From the NCBI GenBank assembly GCA_026119935.1, contig JALRMH010000026.1:124001-188000 (forward strand): a DNA stretch of 64,000 nucleotides. The letters run 5' to 3'. Origin of the DNA: Endothia cerciana (taxonomy: Eukaryota > Ascomycota > Sordariomycetes > Diaporthales > Cryphonectriaceae). The stretch's first letter is position 1, and each line of letters begins with the position of its first letter. Below the pieces are notes generated by a model that ran no database searches, had not been told where the DNA came from, and saw nothing but the letters and a program-made list of their open reading frames with translations. The position numbers were made by a program, and so were the translations under genes. Shown here piece by piece: positions 1-11,662 of this stretch.

Positions 1-256
1 GCCCGTGTCACGAAACCCATGAAGTTTGCGCCCCCCCCCCCCCTGGAGGGCCTCCATCTCAGCAAGCGGTCGGTCCCGTCTCCTCAGGAGCCGCCAGCAC
101 TACCTGTACCATATAGCACCTGTCGTACTATGCCTTGTCCTCCGTACAGGTCACATCACACATCCCACATCTGCACCCGACATCCACACCGACACCTAAC
201 AGACAGACATCCACGTCCACGTTGTGCCTCCCGCCGTCTGGTCCATCGTGGGCTCT

Positions 257-310
<54 letters not shown>

Positions 311-777
311 TGTCTGCCTTGTCATCACTGCCGCCCATTGCTGATGCTCCAAACCCCTGCGCTGCCCTGCAGCCCGGAGCTCTGTTTCTCTACGGTATCC
401 GTGCAGGGCGGACTAGGCCTGCAAGGTTCCTCGTCGCTGCAGCACCTGAGTCGGCAGCATCGCCAATCACGCCCGGGGACTCCCTCTCCACCCACGCACC
501 TGCGTCGCAGTGAGCCACTCCGGTGCCACCATCTGGCTGCCTCCCCGTGCGACTGCAGGTCTGCAGCATCGTCGCCTCAGCACCAATCCATACCTGCCTC
601 CCCTGATCGCTTCCCCGCGAGACCACGGGCCTCGTCACGAGCTCCGTCCTTAGTGGCCTCACGCTGCTCCCGCCGTCCGGCGCGAGAGACTCCCTCTCTC
701 TCCCTCCTGCGCTTCATTGTCCTCGACCCCCATCGGGTCACGCTGCATGAGGGCCAAAATCCCTCCCGAGTGGACCG
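1..777. other. Upstream region of the RBR ligase gene
   Basis: No gene is supported here. The stretch holds a C run (about 31-42) and a long GGCT tandem array (257-308), which makes every frame look open through it. It probably contains the promoter and 5' leader of the gene starting at 778. I see no clear TATA box. Confidence 0.5.
257..308. repeat. (GGCT)n tetranucleotide microsatellite
   Basis: About 13 uninterrupted tetranucleotide units. The array is open in several frames and yields artefactual Ala-Gly-Trp-Leu or Ser-Gln-Pro-Ala repeats. It lies roughly 470 bp upstream of the RBR ligase start. Confidence 0.95.
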
Positions 778-3734
778 ATGGCAAGGTCAGACTACGACGA
801 GAGCCCGCGGAGCTCGACACAGAGGAGGAGGAAGAATTCCCGCGCCGTGCCGCCCGCGGCACCGGAAGTGCCCTGGTCGCAACCCGTCCGGGGGGTACCA
901 CCGGACTCGCCGCCTCGCCGGAGGAGGGACAGGGACAGGGACAGGGACAGAGACAGAGACAGAGACAGAGACGAGAGCAGGCACCGCGACAGTGACTGGG
1001 ACCGGCGACAGGATGAGGAGAGGCTGCTGAGGACCCCGGAGTCCCGGGCGTCCTCGTCCTCGTACCATCACTCCCACCGCCACTACTACGATTCCGAATC
1101 CCGACGAGATCGATCCACTACGCCGTCCCATTCGGTCGCGTCCTCCATGACCAGCGTGTTGACTCCGCACCCCCCCCGATCCTCCGTGACCCGGCAGTCG
1201 AATGTTGTCTACCGGCAGCCGTCCATGTCCATGAGGGCAGCTTCATCGGCGGACTACGAGGACGAGGTCGCGCGTGAAAGCCGCATGGGTCGCTCTCGGC
1301 CACGTCCGATCCCTGTAGCACCCTCCGCGCCCCTCTCCCGAAGGTCCTCGAGGACGCTCAGATCTGCATCCGTCTCGTCCTCGGGCTCATCCCAGGACAA
1401 TGACGAAGTGACATATGATAGCCACGGCGACAGCGGGCCGGCGCTGGGCCAGAGGGAAACCAGGCTTGTGCGTGTGAACCGTGATGAGAGGAGCCACAGT
1501 CGGGCAGATACCGAAAGGCGGGCCCAGCGTCGGGAGATGCGACGCGAGGAGTCGCTCAGCCCTGACGAGGAAGACCCTGGCGAGGTGGACCTCAGGCATC
1601 GCCCTCCGGTCGGCGGGAGACCACGAGACCGCACGCCCTCCCGACAACGACCTCGGTCGTACTCACGACCCGCCTCCGTAAGGCATGTTCAGGAGCAGGA
1701 GAATGACGTTGCGAACGATGCAGACTCGGATGAGCCACCCGCCCGCGACCTTCGAGACCGATTCGAGCGTTATGGAGGCCGCAAGCATCGCCACGACTCT
1801 CACACGTCACGAGACCACAGGCGGAATCGGAGCGAGAGCCAGTCCAAACGCTCACCACCTTCAGCACGGTATGTACCATCACCGGCCTTACATGGGGTCG
1901 ATCCTGGCTCATCACGTCGGGTCAGGTCGTCGAAGCGATACTACGAGAGCGGGGCCACGCTGGTGGAGAGGCGTGATCGATACCATCCGCCGTCTACGTC
2001 GCTCCGGAGGTCGAACACCGTCAGTGGCTCTGCATCAGTGGCTGCGTCGCAACATCAAAGTGTAAGCTCCTCCACCAAACGCTCATCATTCCTTGGAAGC
2101 TTCTTTGGTTCATCACTCTACGGACATTCCCATCATCATGCCTCAGAAAAGCCTGTCAGGTTGTGAGTACCCATACCCGGCCCAACCCCCATCCTGGGCG
2201 CAAACTCATCGCAGATTCAGGGTCGAATGTGTCGTCTGTATGGATGACCTCCCTTCCCGCAGGGTTACCAAGCTCAAGTGCGGCCATCGGATGTGCAACC
2301 CATGCCTCAAGCGAAGCTTCAAGCTGTCCATCACAGATCCCCAGCACATGCCGCCCAAATGCTGCACTACAGACTTCATCCCCCTCAGACACGTTGATCG
2401 CCTTTTTGACATCGACTTCAAAAAGACATGGAACAAGAAGTTCGTCGAGTACTCAGCCCGCAATCGTATCTATTGTCCCAGGCGCAGCTGCGGCGAGTTC
2501 ATCCGCCCAGAGGACCTCCGCCACACCAGCGACGGGAAGAAGTATGGAAAATGTCCAAAGTGTGGAGCCAAGGCCTGCGTACAGTGCAGTGGGAAGTGGC
2601 ATCGTGATCGGGACTGCCCCAAGGACGAGGAGACGGCAAGGCTGCTGGTCCAGGCAAAAGAAGAAGGCTGGCAGCGGTGCATCAAGTGCAAGGCTCTGGT
2701 CGAGCTGAAGGAGGGCTGCAATCACATTACATGGTATGTCTCGAAAATTATGGCTCACTCGACTTCCTTGCTAACCTCCTCCTCCTCCTCCTCCCTCCCT
2801 CCTCAGTCTCTGTGGGGCCCAGTTCTGCTACATATGCGGTGCCAAATGGAAGACCTGCGAATGCCCCTGGTTCAACTACGACGCCGTCGAGAACGACCGG
2901 CTGCAGCACATGCAGGTCCCTATGCCTCTGAGGGATCGGTTTGCCCCTCGTCCCACGGTCGACCTTCCGCCATCCCCGCAACGAGACAGCCGGCCCAGGC
3001 TCCGGCCGCGGCCGCAGCCGCAGACCTACGAAGAGGAAATGCTTCTCCGGCGTCAACAGGAGGAGCGAGACGAGGCACTCGCAAGACGCCTACATAATTA
3101 TCGAGACTTCGATGATGAACTTGATGAGGATTTTCTGGGCGGGTTCGGCGACGTAACAGGATTAGGCAACGCAGCGGGCCATTTCTTGAATGAGGATTTC
3201 CGCCCCAGGCCGCGCAATATAGTTGTGCCACAGCCTCCCCCCCCTCCACCCAACACAATGCCTCTCGACCCAACGCCGATGTTCGAGAGGCCGCAGGCTG
3301 GCGGCTACGTTCAGGATGTGAGCCGCGCACGACGCCCTCGGGCCAATTCACTAACGCGGCTTGCGGAGAGATTCAACGCGGACCGTCCGGCCCAGCGTCC
3401 GCCCCCGCCCCTGCCGACCGCGGCGACGATGCCTCCCCCGACCATGACGCCTTCCCTTGCGCCGGGGCCGACGATCAGGAGGGGCACGGCCGATGCTACC
3501 AGCGCCGGGAGGGTTCTCAGGGCGGTCGCCCCAGTCTACGAGGAACCCGAGGACCTGAGCCCGCCCAAGGGCATGCCAGTGAGGAAGCAGCACGTCCGCG
3601 ATTCGCCCAGGGACGTGAAACAGTCAGCCTTGGCGGGGCTGACGGGTGATGGGCGATACAGGAACAGGGTGGACGAGTGGCGGATGTATGTCGGGCAAGG
3701 CCCCGGCGAGCCCGCTGCAGAGGTGCTCACCTAG
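778..3734 (+). CDS. RBR-type (RING-IBR-RING) E3 ubiquitin ligase with long disordered tails
   Basis: Three exons, 778-2162, 2215-2733 and 2807-3734, give 943 residues. The first 460 residues are Arg/Ser/Asp-rich and disordered, including an RDRDRD run. RING1 begins at Cys467/Cys470, followed by an IBR (CPRRSCGEF, then CPKCGAKACVQC) and a RING2 (CIKC, then GCNHIT/CLCGAQFCYICG). Splicing at 2733/2807 rebuilds the RING2 cysteine TGT and the continuous CLCGAQFCYICG motif, which validates that intron. By family logic RBR ligases pass ubiquitin through a catalytic Cys in RING2, here Cys630 of GCNHITC. The C-terminal 300 residues are Pro/Arg-rich with a conserved-looking EEEMLLRRQQEERDEALAR helix. 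The ATG at 778 is the first in frame. Substrate and cellular site are unknown. An additional 5' exon cannot be excluded. Confidence 0.88.
926..972. repeat. Hexanucleotide (AGRGAC)n repeat inside coding sequence
   Basis: Imperfect tandem AGGGAC/AGAGAC units encode alternating Arg-Asp in the disordered N-terminus of the RBR ligase. Because the unit is a multiple of three, length changes would keep the frame. Confidence 0.85.
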
Positions 3735-4462
3735 GGCTCCTTGGCCTGGTTCCACGACATGATGACTGCATCAGTACGCGGCTTTCCTTGAAGGGGGGGG
3801 GGGGGGCCACAGGCACAACTGGGTCAGAACTGCGGAGGAAACCGAACGGCCCAGATACGATGGTTACGCTCTGGATGAGATTCACGACGCATTATGGAAC
3901 GAGGTCATCATTTGGGTTGGACCAGGCTCATTCGCATTACAGTAAGTACTTACCACTACAGTACAGGACTCACGGCACACACCCTAGATGTATGGTGGAG
4001 TGGCATTGGTATCTGTGGAGCAGGAAGCAGGCGGTTCACGCGCACGATCATTTCTAGAGGGACTTGGGATGTTTTCTTCACCCGTAGCTGGCGCACGTCA
4101 TCCATTCGGCATTGCAAGGCTGGCCGTCATGTGTACAAATAATCATCTTACCATCGGAATTCATGCTTTATGACCACCCATACCATGATGTTCTCCCCAG
4201 GGTTCAACAACGGAATGCTCTGGCTTCCTTCGACCTCAATCTGCGGTGGGGCCAAGGGGCAGCGTTGGTGATCGCAGATTTTAATTCGAGCTTCTCGCGC
4301 CCTGTGTATGCCCTCCTCATCTTGCCCTCTTGCCCTGCAGGTTCCGCTGCGGCCTCGAGACTCCTGCGTGTTGGGGGCGGGAAATTCCTACCGCTCCCAC
4401 ACAGTAACCAGTAGACTTTATCAATCCAAGAAGAGACAGCTCGAGGGTATCCTCCCTCCCCC

Positions 4463-4466
<4 letters not shown>

Positions 4467-4495
<29 letters not shown>
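4467..4495. repeat. (CT)n dinucleotide microsatellite
   Basis: Uninterrupted CT array of about 14 units in intergenic sequence, preceded by a C/T-rich tract. Confidence 0.95.
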
Positions 4496-4499
<4 letters not shown>

Positions 4500-4698
4500 A
4501 GAAAGAAATATTTTATGAAATAAAACAAAATACAAGGCCGTCCGCATTCACATTCGTAAGCTCGACTGCAGTTTGCGCAAATCCACATCCGCACTGCACG
4601 CCTTCCGGCGTTCAAGCCCATGGCTGCGTGCCGATCATCCAACCCGCCACCGCTATATCGAATCTGAAATTCACTTTACTATACTGCGACCCACCCCC

Positions 4699-4713
4699 GG
4701 GGGGGGGGGGGGG
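4699..4713. repeat. 15-nt poly(G) run
   Basis: Uninterrupted G homopolymer directly preceded by CCCCC. It is one of several such runs in the gene-free parts of the window. Confidence 0.9.
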
Positions 4714-5454
4714 AGAAGGTGAGTATCCCTATACATCATGCCTCATTTGCCAGCCCCTGATGAGAATCCTGCAGTTCTGGGTCCCATGACAACGCCGCGG
4801 AGAAGAGAGAGCACGCGCTGCATCCCCGGGCATCGAGGGGTTCCAAATCCTGATCTGCGCCGTATGCGACCCTCCCTTTCCCCTATCGCGATTACGAAGA
4901 CTGACTCTCCCTGTCTCTGCTGGGCCGCTCCAGCTGTTTCGCCATCAGGATGGGCCGTTTTGTGCTAGACCCATCCTGAACAAGACTGACTATCGTTCTT
5001 GGCTTGTTCAGTCCAAGTGTAAGGGGGGGGTCCGGTTGTGACTACTGCAGTCAGAGTAGCCATATCACGCAGATAACCGGGGTAGTCGCTCCCGATCTGA
5101 GATGAGAGGCGGGGTTCGCGCTTACCAATGTCGAAGGGATGGAGGCAGAGACCAGAGTATCCTGCAGAGCTGCGTCTCTTCGGCACCATCTACGGTAGTA
5201 TCAGAAGGTCCCATGGCTCGAGAAAAGACAGCAACAGATGATCCGGCTGAGGACAGCGAGCCGAGACAAGCGCGAGTCCGCGTTGGCGATACACATTCAT
5301 GAAAGTTGGGTCTGGGGGTGGGGGCTGAGAGGAGAAAGTCGCTACGTGCCTCACGCATCATATCGCTTCGAGTACTAATAGGCCATCTCCCTCGAGTGGT
5401 ACAGTAAGCATTTTCGGCAGGTCACACAGGCGGCAATTTTGGACAACGTTCGTC

Positions 5455-7266
5455 ATGTCCCTCCAGAGTGTCATAGAGAAAACAGTCCGGGAGACCTCCG
5501 CTTCCGATCTCCTCCAGTGGGGAGCGTTGGCGGTGGTCATCCACATCTTCTCAACGGCGGTATATCGCATCTTCTTCCACCCGCTGGCCAGGCATCCAGG
5601 CCCCTTCTTTGCGCGACTCTCGACCATCCCTTCGTGGTGGCACACCACGAAGCAGGACCGGCACCTCTGGCTCTTCGAGCTCCACCAGAAGTACGGCACC
5701 ACGGTGCGCTACCGGCCCGACAGCGTCGTCATCAACACACCGGAGGCGTACAAGACGATCTACGGGCCCAAGGGCAATAATACCAAGGCCCTGCCGTTCA
5801 AGTTCTGGCCGCAGAACCGGGACCATTGCAACACGCTGCAGACCATCGACAATGCCGAGCACGGGCGCAAGAGGCGGGTCCTGGCCATGGCGTTCTCGGA
5901 GAGGGCGCTGCGCGACTATGAGCCGCATATCCAGGCGAATCTGGACAGGTGGTGCGAGCTGTTGGACCAGCTGATCCCCGAAGGTGGATGGTCTGAGTCG
6001 ATCAACTTTGCGGATTGGATGAATCGCCTGGTGAGTTGTCCATCCTGCATCGTCGAGGGAGATAGCTACCGACCGCGACCCAGAGTTCTTGCTGATGCCC
6101 ACGGCCTCTGTCACAGCAATTCGATATCATGGGGGAAATTTGCTTCGGCAAGACCTTCGGCGTAAAAGAGGAGGAGGGTAAACATATGAGGCGCCTCATC
6201 CATCTTCTGGGCGGGATGATGGCTTCCATGTATCCGGTAAGCGCTGTGCCTTCTTCCAACTTCGTCCCACCATTCCGGAAGAGACATCAGCAAAAGACCT
6301 CAGCTAACGCCAGACGATCAGATCTCGGTCTCCCCTATCACGCCGCTATGGGTCTGGCTCAAACCCCACGGCCTAGACTGGCTCATGGGCCAATTCATGC
6401 CTCCAGACATAGCGGAGTGGTTCGGCTGGGTGGGACACGCTCTTGAGGAGCGCACCAAGAAGGAAGAGGAGAGCAGGTTGTTGAACGACGAGAGCAAAAT
6501 CCGCAAGGACTTTTTCCATTACCTTTTCAAGACTCGGGACCCCGTCACCGGCGAGCTCGGGTACTCGCAGCAGGAGCTCTGGGAGGAGTGCCAGCTGCTG
6601 ATCACCGCCGGCGGGGACACCACGGCCATCATACCTACAGGGATCGCGTTCCATCTCGTGCGCAACCAGGCCGCGCAGGACAAGCTCGCAGAGGAGATCC
6701 TCGGGGCCTTCGACTCGGTGGCTGAGATCGTCCCCGGCACGAAGCTGTCCTCGTGCAGGTACCTCCGTGCAGTAATACAAGAGGGCCTGCGCACGGTACC
6801 GCCTGTCGCGGCAGAGCTGTACCGGGAAGTACTGCCAGGTGGCGTAGTCGTCGAGGGAGACTATTTCCCCGGCGGTGTCAACGTGAGCACCTGCACATAT
6901 GCTCTGTGTTACAACAAGGACGTCTTTCCCGAGCCGTTCCAGTTCCGACCCGAACGATGGATCGTGGATGAGGACAAGGGGGTCTCTAAAGAGAGCGTAG
7001 AACTTGCAGAGAGCGGGCTGTGCTCCTTCTCGGCCGGCTCGCGCGGGTGCGTCGGGAAGAATCTGGCGTACATGGAGATGTCCCTCGTGCTGGCGAAGCT
7101 GTTGTATAACTTCGAGCTCAGGAAGGATGCGAGCAGCAATCTGGGAGGGGGGGACCCGTCTGGACGTCCAGGCCGACAGAACCCGGATCAGTTCCAGATC
7201 TATGATGCTTTTGTGGGATTGAGGGATGGGCCCATGATCCAGCTGAAGAGGCGAGTCCATGTTTGA
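5455..7266 (+). CDS. Cytochrome P450 monooxygenase (microsomal, class II)
   Basis: Three exons, 5455-6030, 6117-6236 and 6322-7266, give 546 residues. Both introns (86 and 85 bp) are phase 0 with GTGAGT/CACAG and GTAAGC/CAG borders. An N-terminal hydrophobic anchor (about residues 20-42) and a proline-rich RHPGPF hinge indicate an ER membrane enzyme. Diagnostic motifs are all present: I-helix AGGDTT (328-333), K-helix EGLR (Glu386/Arg389), FRPERW, and the heme loop FSAGSRGCVG with the thiolate ligand Cys475. It would hydroxylate or epoxidise a small organic substrate using NADPH-P450 reductase. The substrate cannot be told from sequence, although the overall look is of fungal secondary-metabolism or xenobiotic E-group P450s. 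No biosynthetic partner genes flank it, so I treat it as a stand-alone P450. Confidence 0.93.
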
Positions 7267-7770
7267 GATCGACATCATGGCTGGAATGGCGGGTGGAAGG
7301 TACAACGTCCTCACAAGAGGTCGCACAGATTGGCGATCTGCTCAAGACCTGACCAACATAAATCAGCCCAAAATCATGATCTCGTTCCACGGAAGTCGAG
7401 GCGGCCCCAGATGATAGCCGTTTGCAGCCGTGTGAATGTAGCCCAATCTCGAGAATGAGCGGGATGAAAGTGGGCGAGCCTGGGTGCTGAGACAGCGAAA
7501 GGCTCAAAGCATATCTTCTGTAGCAGCGCTGTGGAATTATATTGGGCAAATCTCAGAGTTGTCTTGAAGCATGTGGTAAAGGTTGAGCGAGTAGACGATG
7601 TCGGCTTGAGAACACAGGACGCTATACCAAACTGGGAAGTGCTTAAACAGTTGCTCCACACCGACCTTCCCCACGCGGCTGCCAGCGTCAAGTCACTGTA
7701 CCGTTTTGCAACGACACCAACCACTGCTCCGTTGACTCCTCGCCTGGGGAGCATGTAGATTGCCAGGAGG
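7267..7770. other. Intergenic region between the P450 and TGT genes
   Basis: No supported gene. It must contain the P450 terminator and the promoter of the queuine transglycosylase gene. Both flanking genes point to the right. Confidence 0.55.
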
Positions 7771-9150
7771 ATGGCATCCACGACGGCCAGGTCTGCGGCA
7801 CATGGCGCGCTGACCTTTGAGCTCGTGGCCAAGTGCTCCGTAAGGCTGACGCCCCCCCTCCTGACTCCCGGGCCCTGTCGAGCTCTCCACTGATAAATGC
7901 ACCTTTACCAGGGATAGACCACACGAGCTCGTGCCTCGGTACTCACCCTCCCCCATGGGCCGGTCAACCTCCCCATGTTTATGCCCGTGGCGACACAGGC
8001 CTCCCTGAAGGGCATCACGCCGGAGCAACTAGAGCAGACGGGTTGCCGGCTATGTCTGAACAATACCTACCACTTGGGCCTCAAGCCAGGCCAGGAGGTC
8101 CTCGATGCCATTGGTGGAGCACACAAGCTTCAGGGCTGGAAACATAACATCCTGACGGATAGCGGGGGGTAAGGCTCGGGCATCGCGCGTCATTGAGGAC
8201 ACAGGCTCACGATACTGGTTAGCTTCCAGATGGTGTCCCTCCTCAAGCTGGCCACCATAACCGAAGAGGGCGTCCGCTTCCTCTCCCCACACGACGGGAC
8301 ACCTATGCTCCTGACCCCGGAGCACTCCATGTCCCTCCAGAACTCCATCGGCTCCGACATCATGATGCAGCTGGACGATGTGCTCGTCACCACCTCGCCG
8401 GACAAGGCCCGCATGCGCGAGGCAATGGAGCGCTCCGTGCGCTGGCTCGACCGCTGCATCGCCGCGCACCGCAGGCCGGCGGCCCAGAACCTCTTCTGCA
8501 TCATCCAGGGCGGCCTCGACCTCGGCATGCGGCGCGAGTGCACCGAGGCGATGGTCAAGCGCGACACGCCCGGGATCGCGATCGGCGGGCTGAGCGGCGG
8601 CGAGGCGAAGGCGGATTACTGCGCCGTCGTCGAGGCGTGCACGGCGATGCTGCCCGACCTGAAGCCCAGGTACGTCATGGGCATCGGCTACCCGGAGGAT
8701 CTGGTGGTCAGCGTGGCGCTCGGCGCGGACATGTTCGACTGTGTGTGGCCTACGCGGACGGCGAGGTTCGGGAATGCAATCACCAAGTACGGCATGTTGA
8801 AGCTGAAGAACTCGGAGTTTGCGAATGACTTCAGGGTGATCGAGGAGGGCTGTGGGTGCGTCTGCTGTCGGCCAAAGGTGGATGGCTATGAGAGCGAGGG
8901 CTTGGGCATTTCGAGAGCCATGATCCATCACAATGTGGCCAAGGAGACGGTCGCGGCGCATATACTTACTATGCACAATGTATGGTATCAGTTGAATCTC
9001 ATGCGAGAGGTCAGAGAGGCGGTTATTGCGGACAGGTACCCTGCGTTTCTGAAGGAGTTCTTCGGCAGATTATACCCAGATAGAAGTGGTTACCCAGACT
9101 GGGCAGTCAGTACCCTCAGGGGGGTTGGCGTCGATTTAATGGAAGACTGA
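7771..9150 (+). CDS. Queuine tRNA-ribosyltransferase catalytic subunit (TGT)
   Basis: Exons 7771-7839, 7918-8168 and 8223-9150 give 415 residues. The short first exon (MASTTARSAAHGALTFELVA...) joins to RARASVLTLPHGPVNL, which restores the conserved TGT N-terminus. The second splice rebuilds DSGGFQM. The enzyme exchanges guanine-34 of tRNAs with GUN anticodons for queuine, acting as a heterodimer with an accessory subunit (QTRT2), which is not in this window. By family correspondence Asp104 in TDSGG is the acid/base residue and Asp279 in DMFDCVWPTRTARFG is the nucleophile. The zinc site is Cys317, Cys319 and Cys322 plus a His in LTMHN. The gene is complete with no damage visible. Starting at the internal ATG 7975 would delete conserved residues, so the upstream exons are preferred. 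Confidence 0.93.
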
Positions 9151-9342
9151 AAAGAACTTCGGCCCTCGCATGATATACAGTGACTTCGCGGGTTTCTGGA
9201 GTTGGCATGCATTTCGCAAATCGCCCGCTGCTTTTCAAATCGCTAAATGACAACGGCCGCGCGGCCGAATGTGGGTATCTCATGATTGTTTTCCCATCCT
9301 CCTTTCCCTGTAGCGCCTGAAGTACAAGATTCTGAATGCAAT
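9151..9342. other. Convergent 3' intergenic spacer with a GC palindrome
   Basis: Only 192 bp separate the stop codons of the converging TGT and Bre2 genes. The spacer holds a perfect 14-nt palindrome CGGCCGCGCGGCCG at 9254-9267. Overlapping 3' UTRs are likely. Confidence 0.6.
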
Positions 9343-11150
9343 TTAGACATCCTGTACGACCTCTTTGAATTCCTTCACCTCTTCATTAGCACCGCGCCGC
9401 GTCCGGTCGATAACCTTTGCGCCGTCCTGCATCCAGAAGTCAACCTCGTCAACAATATCGTAAACAATGTCCTCTACGATCTGCTCGTCGTAACGCTCGA
9501 CCATTGGACGTGGCACCTCTTGCTTGACTTTCACCGTGGACGGCTCATCAGCATCGGCCATTGCCACGTCGCTGTCCGTGTTCTCTTGCTCGTACCCTGG
9601 GGGCGGATACCAGAACTTGGGCCCAAAGTTCACCTCCGCTGCGCCGCCGCGGAACACGCTCACAGCGGGATAGTAACCAAGCATGCCGTCGTCAAGACCT
9701 TCCCGCGCATCAGGCTGCTTAGCCGTGGCTGGCTTTGAGGCTAAAGGCAGGAATGCAAGAAGGTTGTTAAACGCCGTGCCCATGTCTGCTCCGTTCTTGT
9801 ATACCTTGATCCAGGAATTTGGCAACGTTCGCATGCAAGGGATTGGGTGATTTGGGTTTGGGCCTTCCGACGAGCCTGCCCCTGCCCCAGATGTGGACAT
9901 TGGTGACGGGTTCATAAGGTCGTCAAGCTCTGGTGTGGTGTGGTAGTCGGGGGTCTCGAAGTAGATGTGCGCCTTGAACCGAATTGGAAGACGATCTCTC
10001 ACAATGTTGGGCATCTCTGTGGTTCCGTGATTCGCTTCTTCGAGCAGGTCGACGGCTGGGTTGTACTGGTCCGATACGACCTTTCGATGTAGCTGTTCGG
10101 AAGGCAGACAAATCTCCAACCCAATGACATCTCCCTCCCGGATGTCCTCGCCAGGGGGGGAAAAGTCCTTGGGCCGTGACATGTAGACCTTCTGCCCCTC
10201 CTTGTCTCGGATCCCGTAGCTGTAAGCATCAAAGCCAGCTGGTGCATCGATGGCGGCCTCTCTCCGTGCAAATCCAACGCGAACATGACCGTGAGACTCA
10301 GGTTGCTCCGAGCCCGGCGTTGGCGGATCTCTCAATATACCTCGGGTGATTTTGCACTCCCAATACCACCTGCCCTCCCGTATGGCGATGTTCGCCCGGG
10401 ACATCCTCCATCCCTTGTCAGTCGTGATATGCCTCCCCGATTTGTCGAAGAACAAATGTGTTGCCGCATCCTCAAAGCTCATGTGCGGGCCGAACGGCTC
10501 TGGTTCTGTCTGACGGTAGTAGAAAGAGGAGGGGAATTTTGGGTCCGCAATGCAATGGGTATAATAGTACTGCTTCTTATTATAGACACTAGAAGCAAAT
10601 TAGAAGACTGACGTATAGAGGCGGTCTGTGGTACTCACTGTTCCTGGGTTTCGAAGAACTCGATCTGCTCGCCACTGGGACCTGTCACTTCATGGTGACT
10701 CGCCAGCTGAGGACCTCGGGCGGGTTCGAAGTCGGTCGACTTTGGGAGGGGGAGTATGTACCGCGCAGGGCTCATCTCTGCAGGCGGGACATTTTTGAGG
10801 TTGTTCTTGGTTTGCCTCGGATCTGGAGTTGCACGAGAGGGCTCCGCGACACCTCCTGGTGTGGTGGCCGCAGCCTTGGACTCGCGCTTCTTGAGAGACT
10901 CTTTCTTGGTGCGCTTCTCCCGCGCCATGACCCCACTATCTTCCGGCGCTTGCGACTTCTTCGAACTGGGGTCGGGATTGAGGGGCGAAGAGACAGCGGG
11001 CGAGTGATGGTCTTCTAGAGCTCGTTTCTGGGGCAGAGATGCAACGGTTGGTGGTAGTGGCACTGGGGTGACGGTTGGTGGTAAAGGCACTGGGGTGGTG
11101 GTTACCCCTCGGCTTGGAGGGGTCTCTGCTGTTGGATTGTCACCAGACAT
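9343..11150 (-). CDS. bre2: COMPASS complex subunit Bre2/Ash2L-like (SPRY domain)
   Basis: Two exons on the minus strand, 11150-10639 and 10588-9343, give 585 residues. The 50-bp intron (GTGAGT...CTAG) is phase 2 and its removal joins ETQEH to VYNKKQYYYTHCIADP. Residues 1-170 are Pro/Lys/Ser-rich and disordered. From there a split SPRY domain follows (THCIADPKF, PFGPHMSFEDAATHLFFD, GRWYWECKI, HVRVGFARREA, YSYGIRDKEGQKVY, DVIGLEI, IKVYKNG, YYPAVSVF). Family knowledge: Bre2 (CclA in Aspergillus) binds the Set1 methyltransferase core and is needed for H3K4 di/trimethylation, and fungal mutants often de-repress secondary metabolites. The C-terminal ~80 residues are acidic with helical DEQIVEDIVYDIVDEVDFW, which may be a dimerisation segment comparable to the Dpy-30-binding motif. 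The gene is complete. Confidence 0.93.
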
Positions 11151-11662
11151 ATCGATCAGTTTGAAACGGAGGACAGGCCAGTGGGTTTAACGGATTTGAA
11201 GACCTGAGAAGTGAACGACAAACGTTCTGCTTCGTCACTTGTTGCGGTGCTGAAAGAGCTACCCGTGAAGGGAAGCGCGACGCTAAGAGCTCAGGACGAC
11301 GCGCCGTTGCCAGCCGCGGCCCAGGATAAGAAATACGCTATCTATTGGTGGCTCCAATGAAAGAGAATCCACCCTGCAACTTCAGTAACCCATTGCCTGC
11401 TTCAACTTGCTCTTCAACTCCACGGTCTCCGCGGAATCTCTCAAGTGGCATGCGACAGCTCGTCAGCACCGCCTTCACAAGCCGAGATCGTTCAAAGGTC
11501 AAAGGTCCTCGCGGCTTCCGAACTCCGAGGTCCTGACAGGTTTGGGGCCTTGAAACGTGTTTGTCTCTACCACGGCACTTTCCAGCTCCCATCCTCGAAC
11601 CTGAACGCGAGCATCACATTCAGGCTGGCATTTGGACGGCGCTCGTCAGCAAGCCCGTCACC
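11151..11662. promoter_or_regulatory. Bidirectional promoter region, bre2 and cef1
   Basis: 512 bp between the two divergent start codons. It must contain both promoters. No TATA box is obvious, which fits housekeeping genes. In-frame codons before the Cef1 ATG are better read as leader. Confidence 0.6.

Larger units (their letters stand above)
3735..5454. other. Gene-free region with homopolymers and a CT microsatellite
   Basis: No coding frame with recognisable homology or coding-like composition on either strand. It contains a 14-G run (3793-3806), a (CT)n array (4467-4495) and a 15-G run (4699-4713). The distal part should hold the promoter of the P450 gene. Confidence 0.6.

Noticed and set aside
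224..1030. 268-codon open frame at the left end
   Set aside because: Open only because of the GGCT array and GC bias; it overlaps the RBR ligase start in another frame and shows no family resemblance.
6373..7326. 317-codon antisense frame over the P450
   Set aside because: Shadow of the heme-binding exon; no domain recognised.
8050..8976. 308-codon antisense frame over TGT
   Set aside because: His/Ala/Arg-rich shadow of a clearly identified enzyme.
5455..9150. Secondary-metabolite cluster around the P450
   Set aside because: Neighbours are a tRNA-modifying enzyme, a ubiquitin ligase and a histone-methylation subunit; no synthase or transporter is near.
11561..11662. 34-residue N-terminal extension of Cef1
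   Set aside because: The family begins at MPVVKGGVW, which has a better start context at 11663.
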